From positions 50,291-114,290 of the forward strand of contig NZ_JALXKS010000003.1 in the NCBI RefSeq assembly GCF_025144725.1: a stretch of 64,000 nt of DNA, written 5' to 3'. The notes under the pieces were generated by a model. That model searched no databases and was not told the DNA's origin. It saw nothing but the letters and a program-made list of their open reading frames with translations. Shown here one piece after another: positions 1 through 8,801 of the stretch; positions within the stretch are counted from its first letter, which is position 1; each line of letters starts with the position of its first letter. This DNA is from Brevibacterium sp. p3-SID960 (GTDB lineage Bacteria > Actinomycetota > Actinomycetes > Actinomycetales > Brevibacteriaceae). The translations under genes and the position numbers were made by a program.

Positions 1-1124
1 CACCTAAGGGCGGCACCCACGTCGCCGGTTTCGAAACAGCGCTGCTGCGCACCGTGCGCAAAGCCGTAGAGGCCAACGCCCGCAAGCTCAAAGTCGGCAA
101 GGACAGACTGGAGAAGGACGATGTGCTCGCCGGCCTGACAGCCGTGGTCACTGTGCGCATGGCCGAACCGCAGTTCGAGGGCCAGACGAAGGAGGTGCTC
201 GGCACCTCGGCGGTGCGGCAGATCGTGGCGCGTGCAGTCGACCGGCAGCTCGGGGAGATCCTCTCGTCGGCGAAGCGGCCGCACAAACAGCAGGCCACCC
301 TGCTGCTGGAGAAGATCGTCTCCGAGATGAAGTCCCGGATCTCCGCACGGACGCACAAGGAGAACCAGCGGCGCAAGACCGCCCTCGAATCCTCGTCCCT
401 GCCGGCCAAACTCTACGACTGCCGCAAGAACGACCTCGACCGCTCCGAGCTGTTCATCGTCGAAGGCGACTCGGCGATGGGCACTGCCAAGCAGGCCCGG
501 GACTCCGAGTTCCAGGCGCTGTTCCCCATCCGCGGCAAGATCCTCAACGTGCAGAAGGCTTCGGTCGGCGACATGCTCGCCAACGTCGAATGCTCGGCCC
601 TCATCCAGGTCATCGGTGCCGGCACCGGCCGTACCTTCGATGTCGATGCCGCCCGTTACGGCAAGATCATCATCATGACCGACGCCGATGTCGACGGCGC
701 CCACATCCGCACGCTGCTGCTGACGCTGTTCTTCCGGTACATGCGCCCGCTCGTCGAGGCGGGCCGCGTCTATGCCGCCGTGCCGCCGCTGCATCGCATC
801 GAGGTGATCAACCGCGGCAAGGCGAACGACTACATCTACACGTACTCGGAGAAGGAGCTGGCCGGCGAGCTGCGCAAGCTCGACCGGGCGAAGAAGGCGT
901 ACAAGACACCGCAGCGATACAAGGGCCTCGGCGAGATGGACGCCGACCAGCTGGCGGAGACGACGATGGATCCGCAGCTGCGCTCCCTCAGGCGGGTGAC
1001 GATGACCGACGCCGAAGCCGCTGAGACGACGTTCGGCCTGCTGATGGGCTCCGAGGTCGCACCGCGCAAGCAGTTCATCGTCTCCGGTGCCGCAGTCCTC
1101 GACGCCGAGAAGATCGACGCCTGA
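1..1124 (+). CDS. parE: DNA topoisomerase IV subunit B, 3' part
   Basis: C-terminal 373 codons of a type IIA topoisomerase B subunit; the reading frame is open from position 3, before the first possible start, so the gene begins outside the window. The TOPRIM motif EGDSA, the stretch LFPIRGKILNV, the acidic DADVDGAHIR motif and the QRYKGLGEM signature occur in the expected order. The ending (GSEVAPRKQFIV...) resembles actinobacterial ParE-type proteins rather than GyrB, which usually ends in a FIxxNA-type tail. With ParC it would decatenate and relax DNA in the cytoplasm. ParE versus GyrB is inferred from this C-terminal pattern; membership of the family is certain. Confidence 0.9.
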   Translation, partial: PKGGTHVAGFETALLRTVRKAVEANARKLKVGKDRLEKDDVLAGLTAVVTVRMAEPQFEGQTKEVLGTSAVRQIVARAVDRQLGEILSSAKRPHKQQATLLLEKIVSEMKSRISARTHKENQRRKTALESSSLPAKLYDCRKNDLDRSELFIVEGDSAMGTAKQARDSEFQALFPIRGKILNVQKASVGDMLANVECSALIQVIGAGTGRTFDVDAARYGKIIIMTDADVDGAHIRTLLLTLFFRYMRPLVEAGRVYAAVPPLHRIEVINRGKANDYIYTYSEKELAGELRKLDRAKKAYKTPQRYKGLGEMDADQLAETTMDPQLRSLRRVTMTDAEAAETTFGLLMGSEVAPRKQFIVSGAAVLDAEKIDA

Positions 1125-1134
1125 TCCCGGCTGC

Positions 1135-2016
1135 TCAGACGCTGAGCAACTCGACCACTGCGACCACCGGCGGACTGACGACGAGCGCTGCCGAGACGAT
1201 GACGACTGCCGAGCGCAGCGCCCCAGACGGCTGGGGCAGCGGATGCTCCAGCCGGGCGAGCCGCTCAGCACTCAGGGTGCGGCTGTAATGCCCGGCCTGC
1301 AGGCGGCTCATCTCCCGGACAGCGGCCGCGAGGTCGTCAGCGGGCACCGCGCGGCGGGCCACATCATCGGCCATCACCTCGATGAGCCGGGTCACCTGAT
1401 CGAGAGCCTGGCGTGCTGCCGGCAGGAAGGGCAGTGCATGCTGCCATGCGGCGAAGGGCAGCACGACGAGTTCGTGCCGGCTGCGCAGGTGGGCGCGCTC
1501 GTGGGCGACGACGGCATCGCGTTCGGCAGGACTGAGGGCAGCGATCAGCCCCGTTGAGAGCACCGTGGTACCGTGCTCGCCCTGCGGCAGACAGTAGGCG
1601 ACGAGCTCATCGACCTTGAGGATCCTCGTATGCGGAAGTTCCTGCGAGGGCTCGGTGAGCACCGCGACAAGTGCGGCGTGCCGGCGTCGCTGACGCTGCA
1701 CCCTGATCCAGTGGATCACCAGGCTGCTGAGCAGCCGCAGCAGCAGTGCGGCCCCCAGCCCGACGAGCAGCCAGTTCCACCAGCTCAGAGCGCTGAGGCT
1801 GCGCCCGTCTGCCGGCCCTGGCGCGCCGGTGAAGGGCATGAACGCGAGGATGAGGACAGCCGAGGTCAGTGAGAGCCCTCCGGCTAAACCGATGGCCTGC
1901 CACAGCAGCAGACGCGCCGCCGGATCACGGCTTCCGGGATAACGGGCGAAGAGACGGGGGATCGGCCAGGCAAGGACGATCGCGAGCGCTGTGAGCAGCA
2001 CTGCGCTGAAGAGCAT
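1135..2016 (-). CDS. M56 family (BlaR1/MecR1-like) membrane metallopeptidase
   Basis: A 293-residue integral membrane protein with hydrophobic segments at about residues 2-20, 37-60 and 80-100 and a zinc-peptidase motif HERAH (H172, E173, H176), as in M56 peptidases. The last segment near the C-terminus is also hydrophobic. It lacks the extracellular penicillin-binding sensor domain of true BlaR1, so the signal it senses is unknown. It starts 15 nt after the stop of the BlaI-like repressor gene and is surely co-transcribed with it. By family analogy the peptidase would trigger inactivation of the repressor. The neighbouring cyd operon is the most obvious target, which is inference. Confidence 0.85.
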   Translation of the reverse strand: MLFSAVLLTALAIVLAWPIPRLFARYPGSRDPAARLLLWQAIGLAGGLSLTSAVLILAFMPFTGAPGPADGRSLSALSWWNWLLVGLGAALLLRLLSSLVIHWIRVQRQRRRHAALVAVLTEPSQELPHTRILKVDELVAYCLPQGEHGTTVLSTGLIAALSPAERDAVVAHERAHLRSRHELVVLPFAAWQHALPFLPAARQALDQVTRLIEVMADDVARRAVPADDLAAAVREMSRLQAGHYSRTLSAERLARLEHPLPQPSGALRSAVVIVSAALVVSPPVVAVVELLSV

Positions 2017-2031
2017 CAGATGAGGGGACGT

Positions 2032-2391
2032 TCAGCTGTCGGCGCCGCGGCGCTGGAGGAGCCTGCTGAGGAATGCCGTGTCGGAATCGGAGACAGTGCC
2101 GAGGAAGCGCGCAAGTACGGCCTGGCGGTCCGACGCCTGATCGAGGACTTCATTCATGAGTTCGGCGACATGCTCCTCACGCGTGAAAAGCGCAAGATAG
2201 CGGTGCGGGCGCCGGGAGCGATCCCGGCGGGCGAAGCCCTTCTTCTCCAAGCGCGTGAGCACCGTATGGACTGTGGTCAGCGCGAGGTCGCGGTCAGCCA
2301 GCGCGATCCGGAGATCGGCAGCGGTCATGCCGTCGACTGAGTTCCACAGCGCATTCATGACACTGCGCTCGAGTTCACCCAGAGTTGCCAC
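2032..2391 (-). CDS. BlaI/MecI/CopY family transcriptional repressor
   Basis: A 119-residue protein with the compact winged-helix fold of the BlaI family (L-x2-E-x2-VM-x-ALW near the N-terminus, LTTVHTVLTRLEKKG recognition region), followed by a short dimerisation tail. The GTG start is preceded by a GGGAGAG ribosome-binding site. A TACGTA palindrome (2393-2398) abuts the start codon and could be part of an autoregulatory site. The gene is divergent from cydA across 321 bp that also hold a CTAC-N6-GTAG dyad. In mycobacteria, BlaI-type regulators have been linked to respiratory genes as well as beta-lactamase; a role in bd oxidase control here is inference. Confidence 0.88.
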   Translation of the reverse strand: MATLGELERSVMNALWNSVDGMTAADLRIALADRDLALTTVHTVLTRLEKKGFARRDRSRRPHRYLALFTREEHVAELMNEVLDQASDRQAVLARFLGTVSDSDTAFLSRLLQRRGADS

Positions 2392-2712
2392 CTACGTACT
2401 CTCCCTGTCGTGGTTTCGCCTGCTTTTAGCAAAAGTTTAGTGCGGATAATGACGAGCACTTGGCGTGGTCCGCAACGGCGTGTCCGTTTCAGGCCATCTC
2501 CCAGTAAAGCCCAGGGGCACAGCACGGTCAAGGAAGATATGGCCAGCGGGCTCTTCGGGCCTGTCTCCTCGCAAGTTCAGCCAATGAGACAGCAGGGCGT
2601 GCGATGTGGGCTTTCGAACGCAAGCGCAGTCAAGCCGATACTCTACTTGCAGGTAGATTTCCCAGCCCGCAGGCAGGAATTCCCCCAGCCCGCGCGGAGA
2701 CAGGAGGAGAAG
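2392..2712. promoter_or_regulatory. Divergent control region between blaI-like gene and cydA
   Basis: 321 bp without a convincing gene. It holds a TACGTA palindrome (2393-2398) at the repressor start, a CTTTT-AGC-AAAAG inverted repeat (2423-2435), a GATAAT hexamer (2445-2450) that could be a plus-strand -10 box, and an imperfect dyad at 2642-2657. A reading frame continuous with cydA runs back to 2410 but lacks cytochrome bd homology before 2713, so I treat it as leader sequence. Confidence 0.5.
2642..2657. promoter_or_regulatory. Candidate BlaI-type operator upstream of cydA
   Basis: The arms TCTAC and GTAGA flank a six-base centre whose middle is TGCA. The dyad lies about 55 bp before the cydA start. 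CTAC/GTAG arms resemble the half-sites of BlaI/MecI operators. No binding evidence exists; the assignment rests on this pattern and on the adjacent repressor gene. Confidence 0.4.
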
Positions 2713-4287
2713 GTGGATCCGGTACTGATCGGCCGATGGCAGTTCGGCATCACCACGGTGTACCACTTCTGGATGGTGCCGCTGACCCTGGGACTGGGTC
2801 TGCTCGTCGCCGTTCTGCAGACGATGTACCATCGCACCGGCAACGAGATGTGGCTGCGTGCCACCAAGTTCTGGGGCAAGCTGTACCTCATCAACTTCAT
2901 CATGGGCGTGGCCACAGGCATCGTCCAGGAGTTCCAGTTCGGCATGGCGTGGTCAGAGTACTCGCGCTTCGTCGGCGACGTCTTCGGAGCTCCGCTGGCG
3001 ATGGAGGCGCTCATCGCCTTCTTCCTCGAATCCACCTTCCTCGGCCTGTGGATCTTCGGCTGGGGACGCCTGAATCGCAAGGTCCACCTCGGTGTTCTGT
3101 GGGCTGCCGTCATCGGCTCATGGATCTCCGCCTACTTCATCATCGTCGCCAATTCGTGGATGCAGCACCCTGTCGGTGTGGAGATCATCGACGGTCGCCC
3201 GCAGATGGTCGACGTCGGGGCGGTGCTGATGAACAACACCGCGTGGGCGGCCTATACCCACACACTGGCCGGTTCGGTCGCCGTCGGCGGCGCCTTCCTC
3301 CTCGGCATCGCCTGGTACCACCTGTGGCGCCGCCGGGTCGACGGCATCGACACGATCGACGAGAAGACCGGCAAGGTGATCGTCGGCTCCGCTCCCGAGG
3401 TGCCCGGCCGTGACGAGAAGGACCATACTGTGTGGTACAAGTCGCTGCGCATCGGCGCCTGGGCGGCGGTCATCGCCTTCGTCTTCGTCGCCATCACCGG
3501 TGACATCCAGGCCAAACTGATGTACGAGCAGCAGCCGATGAAGATGGCCTCGGCAGAGGGCGCCTGCCACGACGGGAACGAGTTCTCCGTGCTCACGATC
3601 GGCAACCTGGCCTCGAACCAGTGTGACGACGTCACCCCGGTCATCGAGATCCCCGGACTGCTGTCCTTCCTGGCCAACGGCGACTTCGACACCGAGGTGC
3701 CCGGCGTCAACACCCTCATCCCTGAGTACCAGGAGAAATACGGCACGACGCTGCCGGAAGGTGAGATGTACGGCGCCTACTCCGGGCAGGAAGTCGACCA
3801 CCAGCCGCTCATGATCGTCACCTACTGGGGCTTCCGCCTCATGATCGGCTTCGGCGTTCTCGGCGCAGCTGCGGCAGTCTACGCGCTCATCGTCACCCGC
3901 AAGGGCACCGTGCCACGCTCGAAGTTCCTCTCACGCCTGGCACTGTGGGGAATCGCGGCACCGTTCATCGCGAACTCCGCCGGCTGGGTGTTCACCGAGA
4001 TGGGCCGTCAGCCGTTCGTCGTCGCACCGAACCCCGACCCATCGGGAATCGACGGGGTGTTCCTCTACACGGCGGCTGCGATCTCACCATCGGTCAGCGC
4101 AGCGGAGATGCTCTTCTCCCTCGTCGCGCTCACGCTCATCTACGGAGTGCTCATGGTCTTCGAGCTCAAGCTCATCATGGTCTACTCCCGCGGCGGCGTC
4201 GTCTCAGCCATGCCGGAGATCGACAAGGCCAACTACAAACCCACAGTCGACAAGAGTGACGACGACGTGCTGTCGTTCGCGTACTAA
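2713..4287 (+). CDS. cydA: Cytochrome bd ubiquinol/menaquinol oxidase subunit I
   Basis: A 524-residue haem-bearing quinol oxidase subunit in the cytoplasmic membrane. The GTG start at 2713 is chosen because AGGAGGAG lies just upstream and the protein then starts like known CydA. H18 matches the haem b595 ligand (E. coli H19). E98 and E106 sit in MEALIAFFLEST, matching E. coli E99 and E107. The quinol-binding Q-loop motif YEQQPMKM begins at residue 271. About nine membrane segments are visible. It reduces O2 to water with high affinity and does not pump protons. It is followed 9 bp later by cydB and then cydDC. Confidence 0.96.
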   Translation: MDPVLIGRWQFGITTVYHFWMVPLTLGLGLLVAVLQTMYHRTGNEMWLRATKFWGKLYLINFIMGVATGIVQEFQFGMAWSEYSRFVGDVFGAPLAMEALIAFFLESTFLGLWIFGWGRLNRKVHLGVLWAAVIGSWISAYFIIVANSWMQHPVGVEIIDGRPQMVDVGAVLMNNTAWAAYTHTLAGSVAVGGAFLLGIAWYHLWRRRVDGIDTIDEKTGKVIVGSAPEVPGRDEKDHTVWYKSLRIGAWAAVIAFVFVAITGDIQAKLMYEQQPMKMASAEGACHDGNEFSVLTIGNLASNQCDDVTPVIEIPGLLSFLANGDFDTEVPGVNTLIPEYQEKYGTTLPEGEMYGAYSGQEVDHQPLMIVTYWGFRLMIGFGVLGAAAAVYALIVTRKGTVPRSKFLSRLALWGIAAPFIANSAGWVFTEMGRQPFVVAPNPDPSGIDGVFLYTAAAISPSVSAAEMLFSLVALTLIYGVLMVFELKLIMVYSRGGVVSAMPEIDKANYKPTVDKSDDDVLSFAY

Positions 4288-4296
4288 GGGGAGAAC

Positions 4297-5334
4297 ATGG
4301 ATCTTCTGCCGACAATCTGGTTCATTCTCATCGCCGTCCTCTGGCTCGGCTACCTGTTCCTCGAAGGATTCGACCTCGGCGTCGGGATGCTGCTCAAGGG
4401 CTTCTCCCGCGACGAGAAGGAGCGCCGCGTGCTGCTCAACACCATCGGCCCCGTCTGGGACGGCAACGAGGTGTGGCTGCTCACCGCTGGCGGTGCGACC
4501 TTCGCAGCCTTCCCGATGTGGTACGCCTCGCTGTTCTCAGCGCTGTACCTGCCGCTGACGCTCGCGCTGCTCGCACTCATTCTGCGCGCTGTCGCCATCG
4601 AGTACCGCGGCAAGGTCCACACAGAGGCCTGGCGCAACGGCTGGACCTGGTGCCTGGCCGGCGGCTCCGCCCTCGCAGCGTTCTGCGTCGGTGCGATGCT
4701 GGCGCTGACCACCACCGGTCTGCCGCTCAACGAGAACGGTGACAACATCGGCGGTGCCTTCGCCTGGGTCAACATCTACGCCATCATCGGCGGACTCGGC
4801 GTCGTCGGGTTCTGCCTGCTGCACGGCCTGCTGTTCATCTCACTCAAGACCGATGGCGAGGTCCGGTTCCGGGCCCGCGCGCTGGCCGCCAAGCTGGCGC
4901 CGGTGTTCCTGCTGCCGCTCGTCGCCTGGGTCGTCATCGTCCAGTTCATGCACGGCGGACTCATCGGCTGGGGACTCATCGTCGTCGCCGCAGTGCTCGC
5001 CGCGGTGATGTGGCTGCAGATCCGCAAAGACGCTGAGAAGTCGGCGTTCTTCGCCCAGGCATTGTTCCTCGCCGTCGGCGTGACGGCGGTGTTCCAGGCC
5101 ATCTACCCGAAGGTGCTGCCCTCGACGGTCGACGACGCATTCTCGCTGACGGTCTCGAACGCCTCGTCCTCGGGATACACACTCACGGTCATGCTCATCG
5201 TCGCCATCGTCTTCGTGCCGATCGTGCTGGTCTACCAGATCTGGAGCTACTCGGTCTTCGCCACGCGCCTCAAGACCGAGCACATCCCGCCAGCCCACCA
5301 GGTGCCGGTCGCAATCCGCAGCCACCATCAGTGA
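4297..5334 (+). CDS. cydB: Cytochrome bd oxidase subunit II
   Basis: A 345-residue, strongly hydrophobic protein of normal CydB length. Its start, MDLLPTIWFIL, and the motifs GYLFLEGFDLGVGML and WDGNEVWLLTAGGATFAAFP are diagnostic. It pairs with CydA to form the bd oxidase in the membrane and has no haem of its own. The ATG follows GGGGAG. The stop codon overlaps the GTG start of the ABC exporter gene (GTGA), indicating translational coupling. Confidence 0.96.
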   Translation: MDLLPTIWFILIAVLWLGYLFLEGFDLGVGMLLKGFSRDEKERRVLLNTIGPVWDGNEVWLLTAGGATFAAFPMWYASLFSALYLPLTLALLALILRAVAIEYRGKVHTEAWRNGWTWCLAGGSALAAFCVGAMLALTTTGLPLNENGDNIGGAFAWVNIYAIIGGLGVVGFCLLHGLLFISLKTDGEVRFRARALAAKLAPVFLLPLVAWVVIVQFMHGGLIGWGLIVVAAVLAAVMWLQIRKDAEKSAFFAQALFLAVGVTAVFQAIYPKVLPSTVDDAFSLTVSNASSSGYTLTVMLIVAIVFVPIVLVYQIWSYSVFATRLKTEHIPPAHQVPVAIRSHHQ

Positions 5335-8300
5335 GCCGGACACAGCACCGATCGCCTGTCGCCATAGCGCATGCCGCCCCACAGGGCCGGCGGGAGCTAT
5401 GGCTGCTCGGCCTCATCGCCGCAGCCCAGGCCCTCGGCCTCATCCTCGTCGCTGACGGCATCGCCCGGGGCATCGTCGCAGCGATGGAGGGCCGGGCGAT
5501 CACCACGGCTGCCGCGCTCGGCATCACCGGCGCCCTCATCCGCGGTCTGACAACCTGGGCGTCGAAGACAGCCGGGGCGCGTGCCGCCGTGGGATTCAAG
5601 ACGACGCTGCGCTCCCGCCTCGTCGACCGCAGCCTTGCCGGCTCAGGTCGCGACCTGCCGGCCTCAGACGGGGCGCTCGCGCTCACCGCAACCCGCACCC
5701 TCGACGATCTCGATGACTACTTCACCGGGGTACTGCCCGCGCTGCTGGCCAGTGCGCTCATCCCCGGCCTCATCATCGCCCGGGTCCTCTTCACCGACTG
5801 GGTCAGCTCGCTGATCCTCATCCTGACCCTGCCGCTCGTGCCGATGTTCATGATCCTCATCGGCCGCTACACCGAGAACCGCGTCGCCGACGCCACGCGC
5901 GCGCTCGACCAGCTCTCGACCAACATCGTCGAACTCGCCCGCGGCCTGCCCGTCCTCGTCGGCCTCGGCCGAGTCGCCGCGCAGACCGCCGCACTGCGGC
6001 GCATGAGCACCAGCTATCGCACCACCACCATGCAGACCCTGCGCGTGGCCTTCATCAGCGCTCTGGCATTGGAGCTCATCGCCACCATCTCAGTCGCGGT
6101 CGTAGCAGTCTTCATCGGCGTGCGGCTCGTCTACGGTCACATGGGCCTGGAGGCGGGGCTCTTCGCCCTCATCCTCGCCCCGGAGTGCTTCCTGCCGCTG
6201 CGCCGCCTGGGGGCGGCATTCCACTCAACTGAGAACGGCGTCGCCGCCTACGACCGTGTCTCGGCCATGACCGAGCACCCTGCCGCCGAGCGCCTCGGAC
6301 TCACACCGGCATCTGACAGCCCGGAGACGGGCCCGGCCGGCACCCCGATCACCTTCACCGAGCTCAGCGTCTCCTACGCCTCCCGCCAGCAGCCAGCACT
6401 GCCGCCGCTGACCGCCGAGGTGCCGGGCACCGGCCTCACCGCGGTCACCGGCACCTCCGGATCGGGGAAGAGCACGCTGCTCGGCGTGCTCGCAGGTTTG
6501 GTCCGCAGCACCGAGACAGGGGAATGCCGCATCACCGGCAGTCTCAGCGGCGTCCCCGCCCGCGTCGCCTATGCCGGGCAGGGCCCGCGGATGTTCGCAC
6601 CGACGGTCATCGAAGAGCTCTCGCTGTACGCCGGCCGTGGGCTCACTGCCGAGGAGACCATCGAGATCTCCGCCGCTGCAGCTCTCGACGTCGACCCTGA
6701 GATGCCATGCGCCGCGCTGAGCCCGGGGGAGCAGCGCCGGCTGGCCATCGCCCGTGTGTGCGCCCAGCGCGACGCCGAGCTCATCCTCGTCGACGAACCG
6801 ACCGCCCACCTCGACGCTGGTGCCGCAGCCGCAGTGCGGCAGACCCTGCACCGGCTCGCGCGCACCCGCCCGGTCATCGCCGCGACCCACGACGAGACCC
6901 TCGTCTCCGAAGCCGACACACACATCCGTCTGACATCCGCCGCGCGACCGGCGGTCACCGATCGGTCCGTCCCCGCTGCATCCGCAGCCGACGCGACGTC
7001 AGGCTATCGAGAATCCCCGCCTGGGAACCGGGACACAGCTGCCTTCGATGAGCAGACGGCTGTGCCGGCCGCGCCGACGGGCACGCTGCTGCGCCGGCTG
7101 GCAACGGCAGTCGACATGCGCTCGGCGAAGTTCTGGCTGGCCGTCTTCTACGGCGTCGCCGCCGTCGCCGCCGGTGCTGCGCTCACCGGTGTCTCCGCCT
7201 GGCTCATCGTCCGCGCGTCTGCCCAGCCGCCGATCATGTACCTGCTCGTCGCGATCGTCGGCGTGCGCTTCTTCGGACTGTCACGTGCGGTGTTCACCTA
7301 CCTGCAGCGACTGGCTCTGCACGACGCGGTGCTGCGTGCCCTCATCGACCTGCGGGAGCGGATGTGGATCGGCTTCGCCCGCACCGGCACCGCCAACCGC
7401 ACCCTGCTGCGCGGCGACATCGCACTCACGCGCTTCATCGCCGATGTCGACGACATCCGCGACATCGCTCCCCGTGTCGTGCTGCCCCCAGTCGTCGCCC
7501 TCGGCGTGACGATCGCCGCAGTGGGCACGCTGGCCGTCATCGCCTGGGAGGCCGCACTCATCATGCTCGTCGGCGGTCTGCTGTGCCTGGGTGCCGCACC
7601 GTGGGTGACGGTGCGGGCAGACCGCGCGGCCAGCAGTGCAGCGCTGACGGTTCGGCAGCAGGCACTCGGAGTGCTCGCGCGTCTGCTCTATGCCCGGGAG
7701 GATCTTATCGCCGCAGGTCGCACCGCACCGGCCGCGGCACAGTTCACACGCGCCGACGCCTCGGCAGGGGCCTACGAATCAGCAGCGATCCGCGCCACCG
7801 GTGTCGGAGAGGGCATCATCACCGCTGTGGGTGTGCTCACCGGCATCATCATGATCCCGGTGCTCGCCGGCCAGGTTACAGCCGGTGAGCTCAGCGGCGA
7901 ACTGCTCGCCGTCGCCGTGCTGCTGCCGCTGGCGCTCATCGACGCCTTTGCCGACTCGCTGTCCGCTGTCCAGCAGTGGCCGGGACTGGCACGGACCCTC
8001 GCCCGCGTCGACGATCTCGACCCGGCAGACAACGCAGGCGCCCTTGCCACCGGGGTGAGCCCTGAACGGATCACCGAGCTGACGCTGTCCGACATCTCGG
8101 CGCGCTGGCCGGGTACCCGGACCGACGTCTTCACCGGCCTCAGCGCAGTGCTGCCCCGCGGTGGGGTGGCTGCTGTCACCGGTCCGTCAGGTTCGGGCAA
8201 GACGACGCTTGTGAGCGTGCTGCTGCGCTTCCTCGACCCGCGCACCGGCCGCTACCAGCTCAACGACACCGACGCACTGACCTGTCTGCCGATGGACCTG

Positions 8301-8735
8301 GCCGGGCGGATCGCGTGGTGCCCGCAGGAAGCGCACGTCTTCGACTCGACGCTGCGGGCGAATCTGCTCATCGCCCGTCCGCGCGAGGACAGACCCAGCG
8401 ACGCAGAGCTGCAGTCTGCGCTCGAACGCGTCGGACTCGGTGCTCTTGCCGCCGACATCGGGCTCGACGAGCGGATCGGTGCCGGCGGCGGGCATCTGTC
8501 GGGTGGCCAGCGGCAGCGCCTGGCCGTTGCGCGCACCCTGCTGGCCGACGCCGAGGTGGTGGTCCTCGACGAGCCGACGGCTCACCTCGATGAGGAGATG
8601 GCAGCCGCGCTTATGGCCGACTTGCGCAGGGGACTGAATGAGGAACTCGTCATCCTCGTCACTCACGATCCGACCCTCATTGCCGACTCCGACATCCCCG
8701 TCCAGCTGACGGGCCGAATCCCGGCGCATCTGTGA
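5331..8735 (+). CDS. cydDC: Fused CydD-CydC thiol-reductant ABC exporter
   Basis: One 1134-residue chain carrying two complete ABC half-transporters, each with a six-helix membrane domain followed by an ATPase. First ATPase: Walker A GTSGSGKST at residue 374, signature LSPGEQ at 463, Walker B near 488. Second: GPSGSGKTT at 951, LSGGQ at 1056, then VVVLDEPTAHLD. The first signature is degenerate (P for the first G). CydDC exports cysteine or glutathione-type thiols and is required for cytochrome bd assembly. In many bacteria CydD and CydC are separate heterodimer subunits; here a linker of about 100 residues joins them. The gene overlaps cydB by 4 bp. Confidence 0.95.
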   Translation: MSRTQHRSPVAIAHAAPQGRRELWLLGLIAAAQALGLILVADGIARGIVAAMEGRAITTAAALGITGALIRGLTTWASKTAGARAAVGFKTTLRSRLVDRSLAGSGRDLPASDGALALTATRTLDDLDDYFTGVLPALLASALIPGLIIARVLFTDWVSSLILILTLPLVPMFMILIGRYTENRVADATRALDQLSTNIVELARGLPVLVGLGRVAAQTAALRRMSTSYRTTTMQTLRVAFISALALELIATISVAVVAVFIGVRLVYGHMGLEAGLFALILAPECFLPLRRLGAAFHSTENGVAAYDRVSAMTEHPAAERLGLTPASDSPETGPAGTPITFTELSVSYASRQQPALPPLTAEVPGTGLTAVTGTSGSGKSTLLGVLAGLVRSTETGECRITGSLSGVPARVAYAGQGPRMFAPTVIEELSLYAGRGLTAEETIEISAAAALDVDPEMPCAALSPGEQRRLAIARVCAQRDAELILVDEPTAHLDAGAAAAVRQTLHRLARTRPVIAATHDETLVSEADTHIRLTSAARPAVTDRSVPAASAADATSGYRESPPGNRDTAAFDEQTAVPAAPTGTLLRRLATAVDMRSAKFWLAVFYGVAAVAAGAALTGVSAWLIVRASAQPPIMYLLVAIVGVRFFGLSRAVFTYLQRLALHDAVLRALIDLRERMWIGFARTGTANRTLLRGDIALTRFIADVDDIRDIAPRVVLPPVVALGVTIAAVGTLAVIAWEAALIMLVGGLLCLGAAPWVTVRADRAASSAALTVRQQALGVLARLLYAREDLIAAGRTAPAAAQFTRADASAGAYESAAIRATGVGEGIITAVGVLTGIIMIPVLAGQVTAGELSGELLAVAVLLPLALIDAFADSLSAVQQWPGLARTLARVDDLDPADNAGALATGVSPERITELTLSDISARWPGTRTDVFTGLSAVLPRGGVAAVTGPSGSGKTTLVSVLLRFLDPRTGRYQLNDTDALTCLPMDLAGRIAWCPQEAHVFDSTLRANLLIARPREDRPSDAELQSALERVGLGALAADIGLDERIGAGGGHLSGGQRQRLAVARTLLADAEVVVLDEPTAHLDEEMAAALMADLRRGLNEELVILVTHDPTLIADSDIPVQLTGRIPAHL

Positions 8736-8756
8736 GCCCGGCATGACAAGAAGAGA

Positions 8757-8786
8757 CGGTTGACCAGGAGATCTCCTGCTCAACCG
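8757..8786. terminator. Bidirectional hairpin terminator between cydDC and sepH
   Basis: 14-bp stem (CGGTTGACCAGGAG and its near-perfect complement, one mismatch) with an AT loop, placed between two convergent genes, 21 bp after cydDC and 15 bp after sepH. There is no clear T-tract. Confidence 0.8.
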
Positions 8787-8801
8787 GCTCCGCTCAGAAG
8801 G

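Noticed and set aside
2410..2712. N-terminal extension of cydA to 2410
   Set aside because: No similarity to CydA before residue V at 2713; a strong ribosome-binding site fixes the start there.
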